Assembly: GCA_033964015.1 (NCBI GenBank)
Contig: CM066919.1
Span: 4,492,101 to 4,556,100 of the forward strand
Direction: 5' to 3'
Source: Scolanthus callimorphus
Taxonomy: Eukaryota > Cnidaria > Anthozoa > Actiniaria > Edwardsiidae
DNA: 64,000 nucleotides
Every line of letters begins with the position of its first letter. Positions within the stretch are counted from its first letter, which is position 1. The notes under the pieces were generated by a model. That model was not told where the DNA came from, did not search any database, and saw only the letters and a program-made list of their open reading frames with translations. The position numbers and the translations under genes were made by a program. Of the stretch, positions 11,264 through 22,960 are shown piece by piece.

Positions 11264-11512
11264 GGCATTATTTATCATCAGCATAATTCACCGGAACGTT
11301 TTTTACAATATTTAGAAGAAACCTTGGAAAAGCTGTCTTCTTCTGGAAAGATAATTCACTTGATAGGTGACTTTAATCTCTGTCTTCTGAAAATCCAGTC
11401 TTCTAATTTTAGTCATGAGTTCCTTACAACCCTTCAAAGTAATTATCTTCTTCCAACTATTGACAAACCAACACGTGTGTACAAAACTTCAGCTTCTTTA
11501 TTGTTAATAATA
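11264..11512 (+). pseudogene. Non-LTR retrotransposon endonuclease fragment
   Basis: In one frame this encodes GIIYHQHNSPERFLQYLEE, then IIHLIGDFNLCLLK and IDKPTRVYKTSAS. These are the signature stretches of the apurinic-type endonuclease (exonuclease-endonuclease-phosphatase fold) of non-LTR elements: the GDFN metal-binding motif and the downstream QPTR-like block. The reading is lost on both sides, with no reverse transcriptase following, so it is a dead fragment. The downstream part of the open frame (to 11701) runs into MITE-like sequence and is not endonuclease. Confidence 0.8.
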
Positions 11513-11571
11513 TATAGATTTAGGCACTGCCTAAAAGCGGAGCTCCCAATCACCAATCCCACTGATATTAA

Positions 11572-11745
11572 TAATGGGTATTTCCAGAAAATATATGTGC
11601 CCTGGGGATGGGCAACACTAGTTGTTGACCCCCGTGCATCCAGTATTCCAAAATGTGTTACCCCCATGCATATAGAATGCATAGAATGCCTGAGAGGTTA
11701 AACTAGCTTACAGCTTTGAGCCCCCCCCCCCCCCCCCCAGTTGGT
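11572..11745. mobile_element. Partial copy of the 12.6-14.1 kb MITE family, with poly-C run
   Basis: GGGTATTTCCAGAAAATATATG followed by CCCCCATGCATATAGAATG and CCTGAGAGGTTAA match the left half of the MITE that forms the array at 12677-14064. The right terminus is missing, and the copy ends in a run of about 18 C. Confidence 0.7.
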
Positions 11746-12611
11746 ACTAAGTTCTCAGGCCTGTTTGAGTCACCCGATTACAATTGGAGGCTCTAACCAT
11801 GTAGGAATTATATTATTCTTCAATGGGGTTGTGGGGGCATTCTTCCCAAGAAAAATTGTTGACATTTCAATTTACAATATGACTGGAAATGTAACAGAAC
11901 TTAGAACAAGTTAGTTGCATCCTCCTCATTCGTCGGAAAGATGTGTGTATCCCCTAAGAATTTCACCTGCCCACCCCCCCCACCCCCCCAACCCATATAA
12001 ATGGAATGTAGCCTTAGATGCTAGTTTGTACTACAGATACAAGTCAAGCAATAGTGAAGACGGTAAAATTGTTATCTAAAGCATTGAAAATTATGTCAAA
12101 CACAAATGGAAACCAATATACCACTGACAATGAAAGACACATTTTTCAATCCCCATGGTTTATGCCTAGACTTCCTCAAAGTCCTTCAAATTTTGCTTGC
12201 TTGTATCCTATGAGAGGTTGACTTTGAGCAAGTCTAGGGTTTGCCTGATAAACACATAGGGGTAAATTTTAGACTGAAGTATACCATTTGGCAAAGCATG
12301 GAATATGTAAGATTTTACTACTTTGAGTAACTTTGTAATTCTCAATGTGTGTTCTTAAGTTAAAAATTATCAAAGAGAAATGGAAACCTTTCCAACATTC
12401 TCTAACGTACTTCTTTCTGTGCCCATCGCTCTGAGTCCCCTCCATGGGTAGTCACTGCACTATGGGCCGGCTACACCATATTGAGTCAGCGGATTTCCAT
12501 CAAGGGGCTCTATACTGTGTTATTTAGATGCTAGTTTGAACAATAGATCAAAGCCAAGCAATAGTGAAGTTGGATAATTCTTTATCAAAAGCACAATGGA
12601 AACCATTATAC

Positions 12612-14110
12612 GACCAAGAGGGAAAAATACAAAATTTTCAATCCCCATGGATTATACACTGCCTGATAACCCATCATGGGCAATTCCAGAAAATATATGT
12701 ACCCCCACCACGGGCGGCACTAGGTTTTGACCATCCCCCCCCCCTCCCCATGCATCCAGAATTTCCAAAATGGCTCACCCCCACCCCCATGCATATAGAA
12801 TTCCTGAGAGGTTAACCTACAATAGCTTCCAGCTTCAAAAAACCCCCATGCAGGCAGAATTCCGAGCTTGAAAACCCCCTCCCATTCAGAATTTCCAAAT
12901 GCTGGCCATCCCCGGGGTACATATATTTTCTGGAATTGTCCAAAGGCACAAAAATTTTTAGACACAAAGTATGCCATATGGACCAAGAGGGAAAAATACA
13001 AAATTTTCAATCCCCATGGAACTGCCTGATAACCCATCATGGGCAATTCCAGAAAATATATGTACCCCCACCACAGGCGGCACTAGGTTTTGACCATCCC
13101 CCCCCCTCCCCATGCATCCAGAATTTCCAAAATGGCTTACCCCCACCCCCATGCATATAGAATTCCTGAGAGGTTAACCTACAATAGCTTCCAGCTTCAA
13201 AAAACCCCATGCAGGCAGAATTCCGAGCTTGAAAACCCCCCTCCCATTCAGAATTTCCAAATGCTGGCCATCCCTGGGGTACATATATTTTCTGGAATTG
13301 TCCAAAGGCACAAAAATTTTTAGACACAAAGTATGCCATATGGACCAAGAGGGAAAAATACAAAATTTTCAATCCCCATGGATACACTGCCTGATAACCC
13401 ATCATGGGCAATTCCAGAAAATATATGTACCCCCACCACAGGCGGCACTAGGTTTTGACCATCCCCCCCCCCACCCTCCCTCCCCATGCATCCAGAATTT
13501 CCAAAATGGCTTACCCCCACCCCATGCATATAGAATTCCTGAGAGGTTAACCTACAATAGCTTCCAGCTTCAAAAAAACCCCATGCAGGCAGAATTCCGA
13601 GCTTGAAAACCCCCCCTCCCATTCAGAATTTCCAAATGCTGGCCATCCTGGGGTACATATATTTTCTGGAATTGTCCAAAGGCACAAAAATTTTTAGACA
13701 CAAAGTATGCCATATGGACCAAGAGGGAAAAATACAAAATTTTCAATCCCCATGGATACACTGCCTGATAACCCATCATGGGCAATTCCAGAAAATATAT
13801 GTACCCCCACCACAGGCGGCACTAGGTTTTGACCATCCCCCCCCGCCCTCCCTCCCCATGCATCCAGAATTTCCAAAATGGCTTACCCCCACCCCCATGC
13901 ATATAGAATTCCTGAGAGGTTAACCTACAATAGCTTCCAGCTTCAAAAAAAAACGCCGTCCCTCCCCATGCATCCAGAATTTCTGAGCTTGAAAACCCCC
14001 CTCCCATTCAGAATTTCCAAATGCTGGCCATCCCCGGGGTACATATATTTTCTGGAATTGTCCAAAGGCACAAAAAATTTTAGACACAAAGTATGTCATA
14101 TGGAAAAATT
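12612..14110. repeat. Tandem array of a TIR MITE, four copies, period about 365 bp
   Basis: Each monomer contains a complete short element, at 12677-12942, 13040-13304, 13405-13678 and 13779-14064. Each begins TGGGCAATTCCAGAAAATAT and ends with the inverse (ATATTTTCTGGAATTGTCCA). The elements are joined by about 100 bp of identical spacer (GGCACAAAAATTTTTAGACA through CAATCCCCATGG). Starts are 363, 365 and 374 bp apart. The copies differ by only a few substitutions and C-run lengths, so amplification is recent. A single dispersed relative sits at 59670-59934. Many ORFs across this region on both strands are repetitions of the same non-coding sequence. Confidence 0.93.
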
Positions 14111-15047
14111 CGGTGTTAAATTTTACTGTCTCAATGACCAATTGGTATCTTTAATCTAAATAAAACCCTGTTTGTACAGTGTATAACATAATTTTGTTTT
14201 CCACAGGGAATGGGCATACTTCTACTAATCACAATGACTTTGTAAATAGTGAATGAAATTCTAGCAAACAACATGTACTATACTAAATACATTAATTCAT
14301 TTGTTTTCCTATTGTCACTACTGGCACTGCCATTTGGTAGTAAATTACACAGTCCATGCATGTTGAAAGTCAAGTGTTTAGAGCCAATTCAACAGAATTA
14401 AATTTACTGTAATACCATATTTTTTTGCTAGAAAATAATTCTTCAGTACCATAAGTCAATATCTTGCCGCTTGGAAGTCCAAGGTACTAAGGTGATCACC
14501 AAGACTCCAATACCATTAACCAGTTTCCGGTTGCAGCACTTGTGCCTTAGATTTTCCTTGTGTCGATTTTGGGAGTGTTTTTATATCTCGTTTGCAAAAA
14601 GCTGAGAAGGTCGCACATAAGCTAAACACGTTGAGTTGTTACTAGGCTCGCGACCTATCACTCAGATTCAAGAAAAGTCGACATGCTCGAAAAAGAAACA
14701 GCGAATTTTAGGAATTTTACCTTCATCCTGAGTAGCTTTTCCCCCGTGTAGGAATCAACCTGAATGTAAATCTGTTCGGAACTTGTGAATGTCCTGCCAT
14801 CTCCCTATAAACAGTGCTCTTATCCAGCAGTGTCTTTGATCCACGAATCGAATTGTTTTAACGACTTGCCGCCATTGACTCTCCAAACAAATTAATTCTC
14901 AAAGTATGACCTTCTTGACTCACGCTACTGCCGTAATGTACAAATGTAGCGTCTCGCAGTTCCTTTTACCTTTCGACAAAATTCTGTACCATTAATAAAT
15001 TCCACTGTTTTGTGAAAGAACGGGCGAATAAACAATCTCTGCCGCAA
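14111..15047. other. Region without a recognised feature
   Basis: AT-rich sequence with no supported ORF, RNA gene or repeat that could be identified by eye. Confidence 0.4.
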
Positions 15048-15205
15048 TAGCAGGATTTGCGCTAAAAAGTTTAAGCCTTCTTGTCAGAACAGGAAATTTC
15101 TTCAGACACTCGTAGTCCCTGGCCCATAGCAGGATTTGCGCTGAAAAGTTTAAGCCTTCTTGTCAGATAACAGGAGATTTCTTCAGACACTCGTAGTCCC
15201 TGGCT
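15048..15205 (+). repeat. 79-bp tandem duplication
   Basis: The block ATAGCAGGATTTGCGCTRAA through GACACTCGTAGTCCCTGGC occurs twice in direct succession with few differences. Confidence 0.9.
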
Positions 15206-15331
15206 TTTTGTAAACATACTTTTCAGTAGAACAGTTCTGCAGTCGCTTGGAAGAATGGTTTTCGATCAAAAGACTCTTGATATATTTTCAAGCAGATTGC
15301 TCGAGAATAATTCACCAATATTGAGCAACCT

Positions 15332-16423
15332 CAGAAACATATAAGTGAGTTGAAACGTGTAACAGACGAATGAATCTGGTGTGACAACCTGCGAACAACT
15401 CGCGATCAATAAACACCATATTGGAAAACAATGTCCTTGCATGCAGCCAATCAAAATCCAGATGTGACTTTTCACTGCACACGGCAGGCTTCGGTGCTCG
15501 TTTTGCAAAGCTACTTCTGATTCATCGATGCTTGCAGATTTTTGGAAGCCTTACCGGCTTTTCTACGAGATTTCCTGCTGGAAAACCAATTAACTTTGTA
15601 AGAAGAACTTCCAAGCTCAACCAAATGCATAAATTTCTCAGATGGAGAAAAATAACTCAGGAATTGAGCATATTTTGCAAAGTAAACAAACACCACTCTG
15701 AGTTTCGGGACTTCAAGAAAAAGAAGTTGGCCAAGCAGAGTTTTTATGGCTAGGACCTCTGAGAAACTATTGTAGCAATAACCAGAACGGGAAAAATGAA
15801 TATCAACGTCGGCTGCATTCTGTTGATCGAAAAGGAACTAATTTACACGTAGGAACGAAGGAGAAAAACAGCTCGGCTATTTGCAAGGGATCCGTTCTTG
15901 AAACAACAAACACAGAAGAAGGGAAATTAGAGTAGTTCTCCAGTGCTCTTAGTTATAAACTTCAAGATATGTTGTCGTTGAATTTGTACTAGAAAATGAG
16001 ATGTCAAAGAAAGAACGAAGGATCCAATCAAGCTAAAACAAAGTAAGGCTCGACAAAAAATGTGGTTGTTTTTTTCTTTCAGTAGTGAATTTAAAAAAAC
16101 CCGTTTAGTTTATAAATTAACTTATCGATTTTATTTCTTTATAAATTGTTGTCTCTAGATTTTCATTTGTTCTTCTTCGTGGTGCTTTAAGCCTGATTTT
16201 TGATGGATTTTGAGCATGGAAAAGAAACATTTCTCAACTCATTTGTGCTTCTGTTGTGGGGAGTTCGCGCGCGTTATTTTTAGAAAACATGACGAATAAC
16301 ATCTCCCGTTGCTGATTGGCTAAGCGATAAATCTGTTGCTTTCCAAATATGGTGTTTATTGATCGCGAGTTGTTCGCAGGTTGTCGCGCTGTTACACGTT
16401 TCAACTCACTTATATGTTTCTGG
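15332..16423. mobile_element. 1.1-kb segment bounded by about 90-bp inverted repeats
   Basis: The arms 15332-15424 and 16343-16423 are nearly identical in inverse orientation; they include CAGAAACATATAAGTGAGTT and GCGAACAACTCGCGATCAAT. The left arm has about 12 extra bases after GTGTAACAG. The roughly 920-bp interior has no transposase-like ORF. Long inverted arms suggest a non-autonomous DNA element, but a clean target duplication was not seen. It may alternatively be two solo MITEs in opposite orientation. Confidence 0.6.
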
Positions 16424-16556
16424 CAACCTCCTATCCCCACCGGCCACTACAACTCACCCCTCCCTCCCCCCGTCACTCGACCGGCGGCGCCACCCCGACA
16501 AATCACCCCTCCCCCCGTCTAAAATAAAAACGTCACTCGACCGGTGGCGCATGTTG

Positions 16557-16796
16557 TGACGTCACGCCTGTGACGTCAGGCTTCAGGAAGCACACACGCT
16601 CGCTCGACGTTCAAAACTCAGTCGCTATCCCTTTGCGCCCGTTCCCGCCTGTGATACTTTGGGTGCCCTGTGGATATCACGCCTGTGACGTCAGGCATCA
16701 GGAAGCACACACGCGCGCTCGACGTTCAAAATTCAGTCGTATCCCTTTGCGCCCATTCCCGCCTGTGATACTTTGGGTACCCTGTGGATATCATAC
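16557..16796. promoter_or_regulatory. 118-bp tandem duplication with three perfect CRE sites
   Basis: The 8-bp palindrome TGACGTCA occurs at 16557-16564, 16571-16578 and 16686-16693. The last two lie at the same position of a direct 118-bp repeat (CCTGTGACGTCAGGCWTCAG through GTGGATATCA). TGACGTCA is the established CREB/ATF site. The preceding 16440-16555 is GC-rich and also carries a repeated CGTCACTCGACCGG. No transcript start was recognised, so regulatory use is inference. Confidence 0.5.
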
Positions 16797-16909
16797 ATGC
16801 GCTACATTTGCCATCGTTGGGACGCTCTTTTCTTAGGTATGGTGCTCCGCTCTGCGGCCTTCGGCCGCTAAGGAGCTCCGCTATAAATAAAGTGGCAATA
16901 TTATATACT

Positions 16910-17074
16910 AATTACGATTTTGAGACGGCAATTCCACAAAATATTGACGGCTAGTTGGGAGAAAATATGTTCACGTATTGGGCGGAGTCGCGCAGCGACG
17001 GAGCCCAATACGTGAAAATATTTTCTTCCAACGCCGTCAATATTTTGTGGAATTGCCGTCTCAAAATTGTAATT
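16910..17074. mobile_element. 165-bp fold-back MITE
   Basis: A near-perfect palindrome with ends AATTACGATTTTGAGACGGC and its inverse, and a centre at GTCGCGCAGCGAC. A derivative of its end, a 12-bp perfect hairpin GAGCCGTCAATA...TATTGACGGCTC, is at 17373-17404. Confidence 0.85.
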
Positions 17075-17728
17075 AATATTGTATCGCGATTCTTGAAGAT
17101 TTTCTGGAGGAAATGGCAAGAAATAGTGCTATTTAATTGTCGATTGAAATTTCAATTCTCATTACATTTACGCACGATCTCACGCAATCACATGGGCTTT
17201 TCGCACGAGCTCGAGCATTTTCTGTTTACATTTTTCAATCTTTTTCGGCGAAAAAAATCTCTTTCTGCCATAAGATATTGCTAGAAATATAGCTAAACGT
17301 TATTTCTAACTATTGACAATGAAATGAAACATAAATTCGTGCGAAAAAAGTTGAATTTTGCTAGCTCTTTTTGAGCCGTCAATACCACAAAATATTGACG
17401 GCTCACAACAACACAGAGTGGCAGGGTGAATCGCGATACCATTACTGATGTCTCTGATCATTTTTCGCAATTTTGTATTCTGAACTCTGCCCGTGATAGA
17501 ATTCCCAAGAAAAAAATAAGAAACGAGATTTTTCAAAATTCTCGTCAGTTCAATTGAATAATGACCTATCTGCTATAAATTGGGACCACATAATAGAAGA
17601 AAACTCTCAATGATATTGACGCTTTATTCAGTTCCTTTTACAACCAATTAAATAAAACAGTTAACAAACATGCCCCTATTAGAAACCTCTCTCTTCGTGA
17701 CACTAAACAGCTTTCTACAGGGGGTGAA

Positions 17729-17755
17729 GGGGGGGGGGGGGGGGGGGGGGGGGGG
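17729..17755. repeat. Poly-G run of 27
   Basis: An uninterrupted run of G. It creates a poly-Pro stretch in a spurious - strand ORF (17638-18105), and runs like this are often length-uncertain in assemblies. Confidence 0.95.
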
Positions 17756-18328
17756 TAGCGATCACGAATCACGGACCGATTTTTCGTTATTTCACGGATC
17801 ACGGAGTTATGAAGACGCTTTTCACGAATCACGGAAGTAAAATTGTAGAAACGATTATGCAAGTTGTGTTTTAAGTAAAAAGAAAAGCAGAACAGATGCG
17901 CCCGCCAAAACAAGAGGGCGCGTAATGAGTGGAATAAGAGGGGCATCCAAAAGGTCGCGTTTACTGAAATGGCACAGTAAAGGTTAATGTTCGATGGGAA
18001 GGGTGTTTTTTTCGCGTACGGTTTTGCTGCTCGATGTTTTTCCCTAGAACGTGACTGTCCTGATTTTTTCTGATATTTATTTTGATGGCATAACGTCGCC
18101 ATCAAAACGACAATTGATCACCATTCAATAAAGTACTCAAGCTCTCCTGTTGTTTTATCATTTCGCAAAATTTGTTTGCTCGTAGCATTCAGATCAGTTA
18201 AGGTTTTTGGTCACCGGATGTAGGATTTTCTCTACTATGAAGATGTTCGGATCAGTACCGAGCCTTGCTAGTGTATGTCTCTGGATGCGCGCGAAGCGCG
18301 CTGTGATTTTGAAAATCAAACTACGCGG

Positions 18329-18634
18329 TTACTGCGGTTTTCGTAATTCTGCGAACTCTCGCTATTGATTTCCAACCGTAAAACCGCCTTCTGGCTTCCT
18401 TCAATCAAACTCCCGAGTCCTTTCGTCGTTACTCTTTGTGCTTTTTGATTGGCCAGCGCCTAAGCAGTGCTAAAATGGCTTCCTGTCGCGACAGCAACGT
18501 TACGTGCTGGCCAATCAAAAAGCACAAAGAGTAACGACGAAAAGACTCGGGAGTTTGATTGACGGAAGCCAGAAGGCGGTTTGACGGTTGGAAATCGTTA
18601 GCGAGAGTTCGCAGAATTATGAAAACCGCAGTAA
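18329..18634. mobile_element. 306-bp fold-back MITE
   Basis: Arms of about 128 bp (18329-18456 and 18506-18634) are inverted copies beginning TTACTGCGGTTTTC and including GAGTTTGATTGA and GCCAATCAAAAAGCACAAAG. The 50-bp centre is unpaired. A degenerate piece of the same family is at 7480-7548. Confidence 0.9.
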
Positions 18635-18996
18635 TGAAATTCTTATTTCTGGGACACGAAAATCACGCTGAAGAAATGGAGTCACGAAAAAACATAGGAA
18701 TTTTCCAAAATTCAACATAGCCCAGTACGTTTTAGTTTCTAAATGCTATATGAAAGTATCCTCTTTATGCGCGCGAAGTGCGCTGCAAATTTTGGACATA
18801 TGAGTTGAAAGAAAGGGAAACGTCCAAGAGTAAATGAGAACTTGGTGTTTAACAATTGCGCTTCCTGGCGGGTTGCTAAACCTCTATTTACTGTCTGCTA
18901 ATAGTAAATTTACTCAATTTTAAAAAACATTTTAACATTGTAGATAGCGAGCGCGCAGCGCGAGCCGGCCAAAAAACCCACAATCTATTTATAAGA

Positions 18997-19088
18997 ACGT
19001 TTTTGCTCCCGTCTAGGGGTGGGCCACACATTTTCGCAGACTAGAAGGACAAGTGGTGAGAGCCTGAGACCTAGACGGGAGAAAACGT
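18997..19088. mobile_element. Short TIR element, 92 bp
   Basis: The left end ACGTTTTTGCTCCCGTCTAG is matched in inverse by CTAGACGGGAGAAAACGT at the right, with one 2-bp gap. The interior has no coding capacity. Confidence 0.65.
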
Positions 19089-19639
19089 CACGACGGTTTG
19101 TTTTTACCACGGAGTCGGGGCACGTACCTGCCGTGGATTTCAGGCCGAATCGACGAGGCTGAAAAGATTTGCATTTATATCATTCAGAGAGGGTTGTTAT
19201 GCACGAAAAAGGTAAACAAGAAAGCTGAATAGTTGTACTTTTATTTTGTGTGGTTTGTTTGAGCAAGCGACAATGATTTTTGGAAAAAATGGAGGGAAAT
19301 TTGTGGATCGCTGAGCGTTCGGAATTTTGCAGTTTGCAGCCTTCCAGAACATATAGTAAGAGTAAGAGGTGACAATAAATTGGCTAAAACTCGCTTAAAA
19401 GTGCATTTCTGACCAAATAAATGCTAGTAGTGGTTTATTTAGGTACTAAAGGACTAGATAAGGGCGTTTTTCAAATTTTTTTATTTTTCGTAGGTACTTT
19501 CATTTTAGCGCTCATCGAACTCAGTCAAACTTCACACAGCGACACGAGAAAACTGCAAACTATCAACTCTGGAGTTCGCTCATTTGATCCTGGGGAGCCT
19601 GTGATGAAATCAAGTTTGAAATATTATCTCTGTCTAATG

Positions 19640-20025
19640 TAGTCCAGTCCCTGAACTCTCCTTCGCGGCTCCGTTGTTTCCTGTGGTCGCCGAAAGGAGA
19701 GTCCAGAAACCTTTGGATGCGCATGCGCTAGATCTGACCAAGAACTTGGGTTTTTTATAGTTAGTGCGTATGATCCAAACACCGCTGTCGGAGATTGATT
19801 GTTGAATTTTCTCGGTTACGGTCACAAGGGCGTCCTATCTTGATGGGCAAAATTCATGTAGCCAACAATCAATCTCCGACAGCGGTATTTGGATCATGCG
19901 CACTAACGAAAAAACCCAAGTTCTTGGTCAGATCTAGCGCATGCGCATCCAAAGGTTTCTGGACTCTCCTTTCGGCGACCACAGGAAACAACGGAGCCGC
20001 GAAGGAGAGTTCAGGGACTGGACTA
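19640..20025. mobile_element. 386-bp long-TIR (Mutator-like) element inserted in the reverse transcriptase
   Basis: Arms of about 163 bp (19640-19804 and 19863-20025) are near-perfect inverted copies with ends TAGTCCAGTCCCTGAACTCT. The flanks TGTCTAATG (19631-19639) and TGTCTAATA (20026-20034) form a 9-bp target duplication with one mismatch. Removing the insert and one flank joins the reverse-transcriptase frame on both sides without a stop. Long TIRs plus a 9-bp duplication are the hallmarks of Mutator-like elements. There is no coding capacity. Confidence 0.85.
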
Positions 20026-21713
20026 TGTCTAATACTAAATCACATGGACTGTATTCATGTCCCACACAGATCCTCAAGTGCTCATGTGACATAATATCTC
20101 CCATTCTTTGTAAAATTTTCAATGTCTCTATTGAATCGGGGACCTATCCGTCTAAGTTAAAACTATCGAAAATCACAGCAATTTTCAAAACGATGATGAA
20201 ACCATTGCCTGCAATTACAGGCCAATTTTCTTATTATCAAGCTTTAATAAAATCTTTGAAAAATTAATGTTCAATAGAATGATGGATTTCAACAAAAATT
20301 ATATTGTACATTCCTCTCAATATGGTTTCCGTAAGTCTCATTCTACCAACCATGCAATTATTGATATATGGATCGCCGTCTCTTCACTTGTGGCATCTTT
20401 ATTGACTTAGAAAAAGCATTCGACACAGTAAATCATCAAATACTTCTCGACAAACTTTATTATTATGGCTTTCGGGGAGTTATTCACAACTGGTTTTCAT
20501 CTTATTTTTCAAATCGAACTCAAACAACTCAGGTGGACTCCTGTATTTCAAATAAGTTAGAAACAACCTGTGGTGTACCACAAGGATCTGTTTTAGGGCC
20601 CCTGCTTTTCCTTCTTTACATAAATGACATACATTCTTGCTCTGATAAACTAAATTTTTTTCTCTTTGCTGATGACACTAATATTTTATTTGCTGATAAA
20701 AATCTAAAATCTTTGGAAACAACAATAAATATTGAATTAAATAAGGTATGTAAGTGGCTTACTTCTAATAAACTAACCTTAAACGCTAAAAAATCGAATT
20801 ATGTTATTTTTCACCCCTATCAGAAAAAATATTGTTGATCCTCCAAAAATTTCAATTTTCAATTATGACTCAAACAGCTTTATAAATCTTGAGCGAAAAA
20901 CATGTGTTAAGTATCTTGGAGTTCAAATCGATGAAACCCTCTCTTTTCGAGACCATATCAATGTATTAGCTAAGATAAGTAGATCTGTCGGTATACTAGC
21001 TAAATTAAGACATTTCGTACCCTTTTCTATGAATATTTATAATACATTAATTGCACCTTACTTAAATTATGGGTTAATCACTTGGGGTACCGCACCCAAG
21101 TCCTATATTGATAAACTTCTCCTACTTCAAAAACGTGCTCTACGACTTATCCACTTTACTGATAGAAAAGAACATGCTATCCCCCTTTTTGTTGATGCTG
21201 GCATTCTAAAAATTAACTTCTTATATTATGAATCTGTTGCGAATCTTATGTACGATGTTGATCAAAATATTGCGCCAAAAAATATCTTAAACTTGTTTTC
21301 TCGGACACCATCCAGACACTATTACTTCACCCGTTCTGTGTCCTCCCAAAATTTCAACCGACAAAATGCGCGATTGAATATACTAAAAAGATGCTTTTTC
21401 ACGTGTTGGGGTCAAAATTTGGAATGATATCCCCCTGAACCACAGGCATCTTCCCAAAACAAGATTCAAAAGAAAATTAAGAGAAATTCTATTAGATATT
21501 GTAATGTCTGAAAATCGGTATAATATCGATGCAGATGAAATATCTGTATTGATTTCAAAGAAGACATAGATTATGCTCACTTTCTCGTTTCTTCTTCTTT
21601 TTCCTCACTTAATTCCTTTACCTTATTTGTTTTAATTTAAGTCTTAAAGCTATATGAAATATAAACCTCTTAATAGTCACATGTAATTTAATTACTCTAA
21701 GAAATCTGTAAGA

Positions 21714-21752
21714 CTGGCCCGCCTCGATTAGTTTGTACTACCTGCGGGTCAG
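21714..21752 (+). other. Hairpin in the 3' tail of the non-LTR element
   Basis: CTGGCCCGC (21714-21722) pairs with GCGGGTCAG (21744-21752) with one G-T pair across a 21-nt loop, about 50 bp before the element's end. Reverse transcriptases of some non-LTR elements recognise 3' hairpins, so it may be the priming signal. That role is inference. Confidence 0.4.
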
Positions 21753-22405
21753 TCCGATTATTTATTTTATACTTAGAAATATCCCAATAAATTTTAAAAA
21801 AAAATGAATGAATGATCTCTGCCTCCAGTATAGCAAACTTTAAACCCCCCATTCTTGAAAAGGACCCCAGCATGTAGTTTTTTGCAGGACCCATCCTAGC
21901 TGGGATCAAACGACTACTTGACATGCAAAACCTCTCAAAACTCTCGATAATCAAAGATGGAAATGTTTGCAATTCATTTTTTTAGTAAACCTATTTGCAA
22001 TGATATTTGTATTTATTATATGGATGCCAGTGTTTTACCGGAAACTAAAACACTCGTATTTTCCATATCTTCACTAGTGAAAATATGAAAAAGTTATGTA
22101 CCGAATGTTTCGGATGTGCACGTTTGCAGTGTTGTTTTCCTGACTTCGTCTGCAATGAAATCTCGCTCGCTCGGTCACACGAGTTTTAAGCCACAAAACT
22201 AAGTTCTAAAGAGAAAAACCTTATTTCAACTATGGCAGAGAAAGCTACAGCAACACAAAAAGGGAAATTAGTTCTTAACAACACTGGGAATCAGAAAGAT
22301 TGAGGGAGCATTTCACAAATAAACACTTTCGACTTTACCAAGTGAGTTGTTCAATTTGTAATATTTTGCCGCTATGTCAATTCTAATCCATATAATAAAA
22401 AGAAC

Positions 22406-22542
22406 ATTACACGGTGGCTTGCAGATATGGATTTCATTTTCTCGTGTCAAAAACAATATTTTACTCACTCGCTGCGCTCGTTCGTAAAATATTGTTCTTG
22501 CCACTCGAAAATAAAATCCATATCTTCGCGCCACCGTGTAAT
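22406..22542. mobile_element. 137-bp fold-back MITE
   Basis: Ends ATTACACGGTGGC and GCCACCGTGTAAT are inverse copies. The palindrome continues through ATATGGATTT and CAATATTTTAC, with a GAGCGCAGCGAG-type centre. Confidence 0.88.
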
Positions 22543-22620
22543 ATCCTCTATGTACAATGACGTTACTGTACAAATAATTAATTGTTTAAGTCCAACGTTA
22601 TGCAAACGAGTGAAGCTACA

Positions 22621-22712
22621 ATCTTGGACAAAATGTGTTGACAAACTTCAGCTCCTATTGTGAATTCACTCTCGTTGCCGTACAAGAGCTATAAGCAGAC
22701 ATTTCTCCCCCT
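22621..22712 (+). repeat. Dispersed 92-bp direct repeat, copy 1
   Basis: ATCTTGGACAAAATGTGTTG through GCAGACATTTCTCCCCCT recurs at 25533-25625 in the same orientation with only about four differences. The pair brackets the non-LTR remnants at 22.9-24.7 kb. Confidence 0.9.
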
Positions 22713-22960
22713 CCCCCCCAATCAATGTTGGTCCTTTCAGCATAAATTCGTTTCAATCAATCAGGTTTATTTCATCTACTATAATGATAATTACATTTGG
22801 ATATATAAATACATGAAGATGAGGAGTCTACATAAAAGCATGGTGCTTGTGGTTTGTAGACCCCTGTACAAAATGTTGAATTATGTTGTATACAAAAATT
22901 AATTACAAGTGGCTGATTTGATGAAATAATTGCAATTATTTATAAATCAATTAACTATAA

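Larger units (their letters stand above)
19500..21816 (+). pseudogene. Non-LTR retrotransposon reverse transcriptase (jockey/L2/CR1-like), broken
   Basis: The reverse-transcriptase domain is spread over several frames. The region before motif A contains KSHGLYSCP. Motif A is EKAFDTVNHQ near 20410, motif B is GVPQGSVLGPLLF near 20570, and the catalytic FADDTN is near 20665. Thumb-like sequence follows (YLGVQID, LRHFVP, YGLITWG), then a C-terminal region ending near 21570. Frame changes near 20196, 20368, 20825 and 21425 make it non-functional, and a 386-bp element is inserted at 19640. The 3' untranslated tail ends in an A-run and ATGAATGAATGA near 21800, as in L2/CR1-like elements. The endonuclease and ORF1 are missing, so it is 5'-truncated in the usual way. 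Closest in style to anthozoan elements. Confidence 0.9.

Noticed and set aside
12564..14159. About twelve overlapping ORFs of 60-125 aa on both strands
   Set aside because: The same MITE sequence repeated; the frames include its inverted ends and C-runs and have no protein motif.
17638..18105. 155-aa - strand ORF with a poly-Pro stretch
   Set aside because: It exists because of the G27 run and shows no domain.
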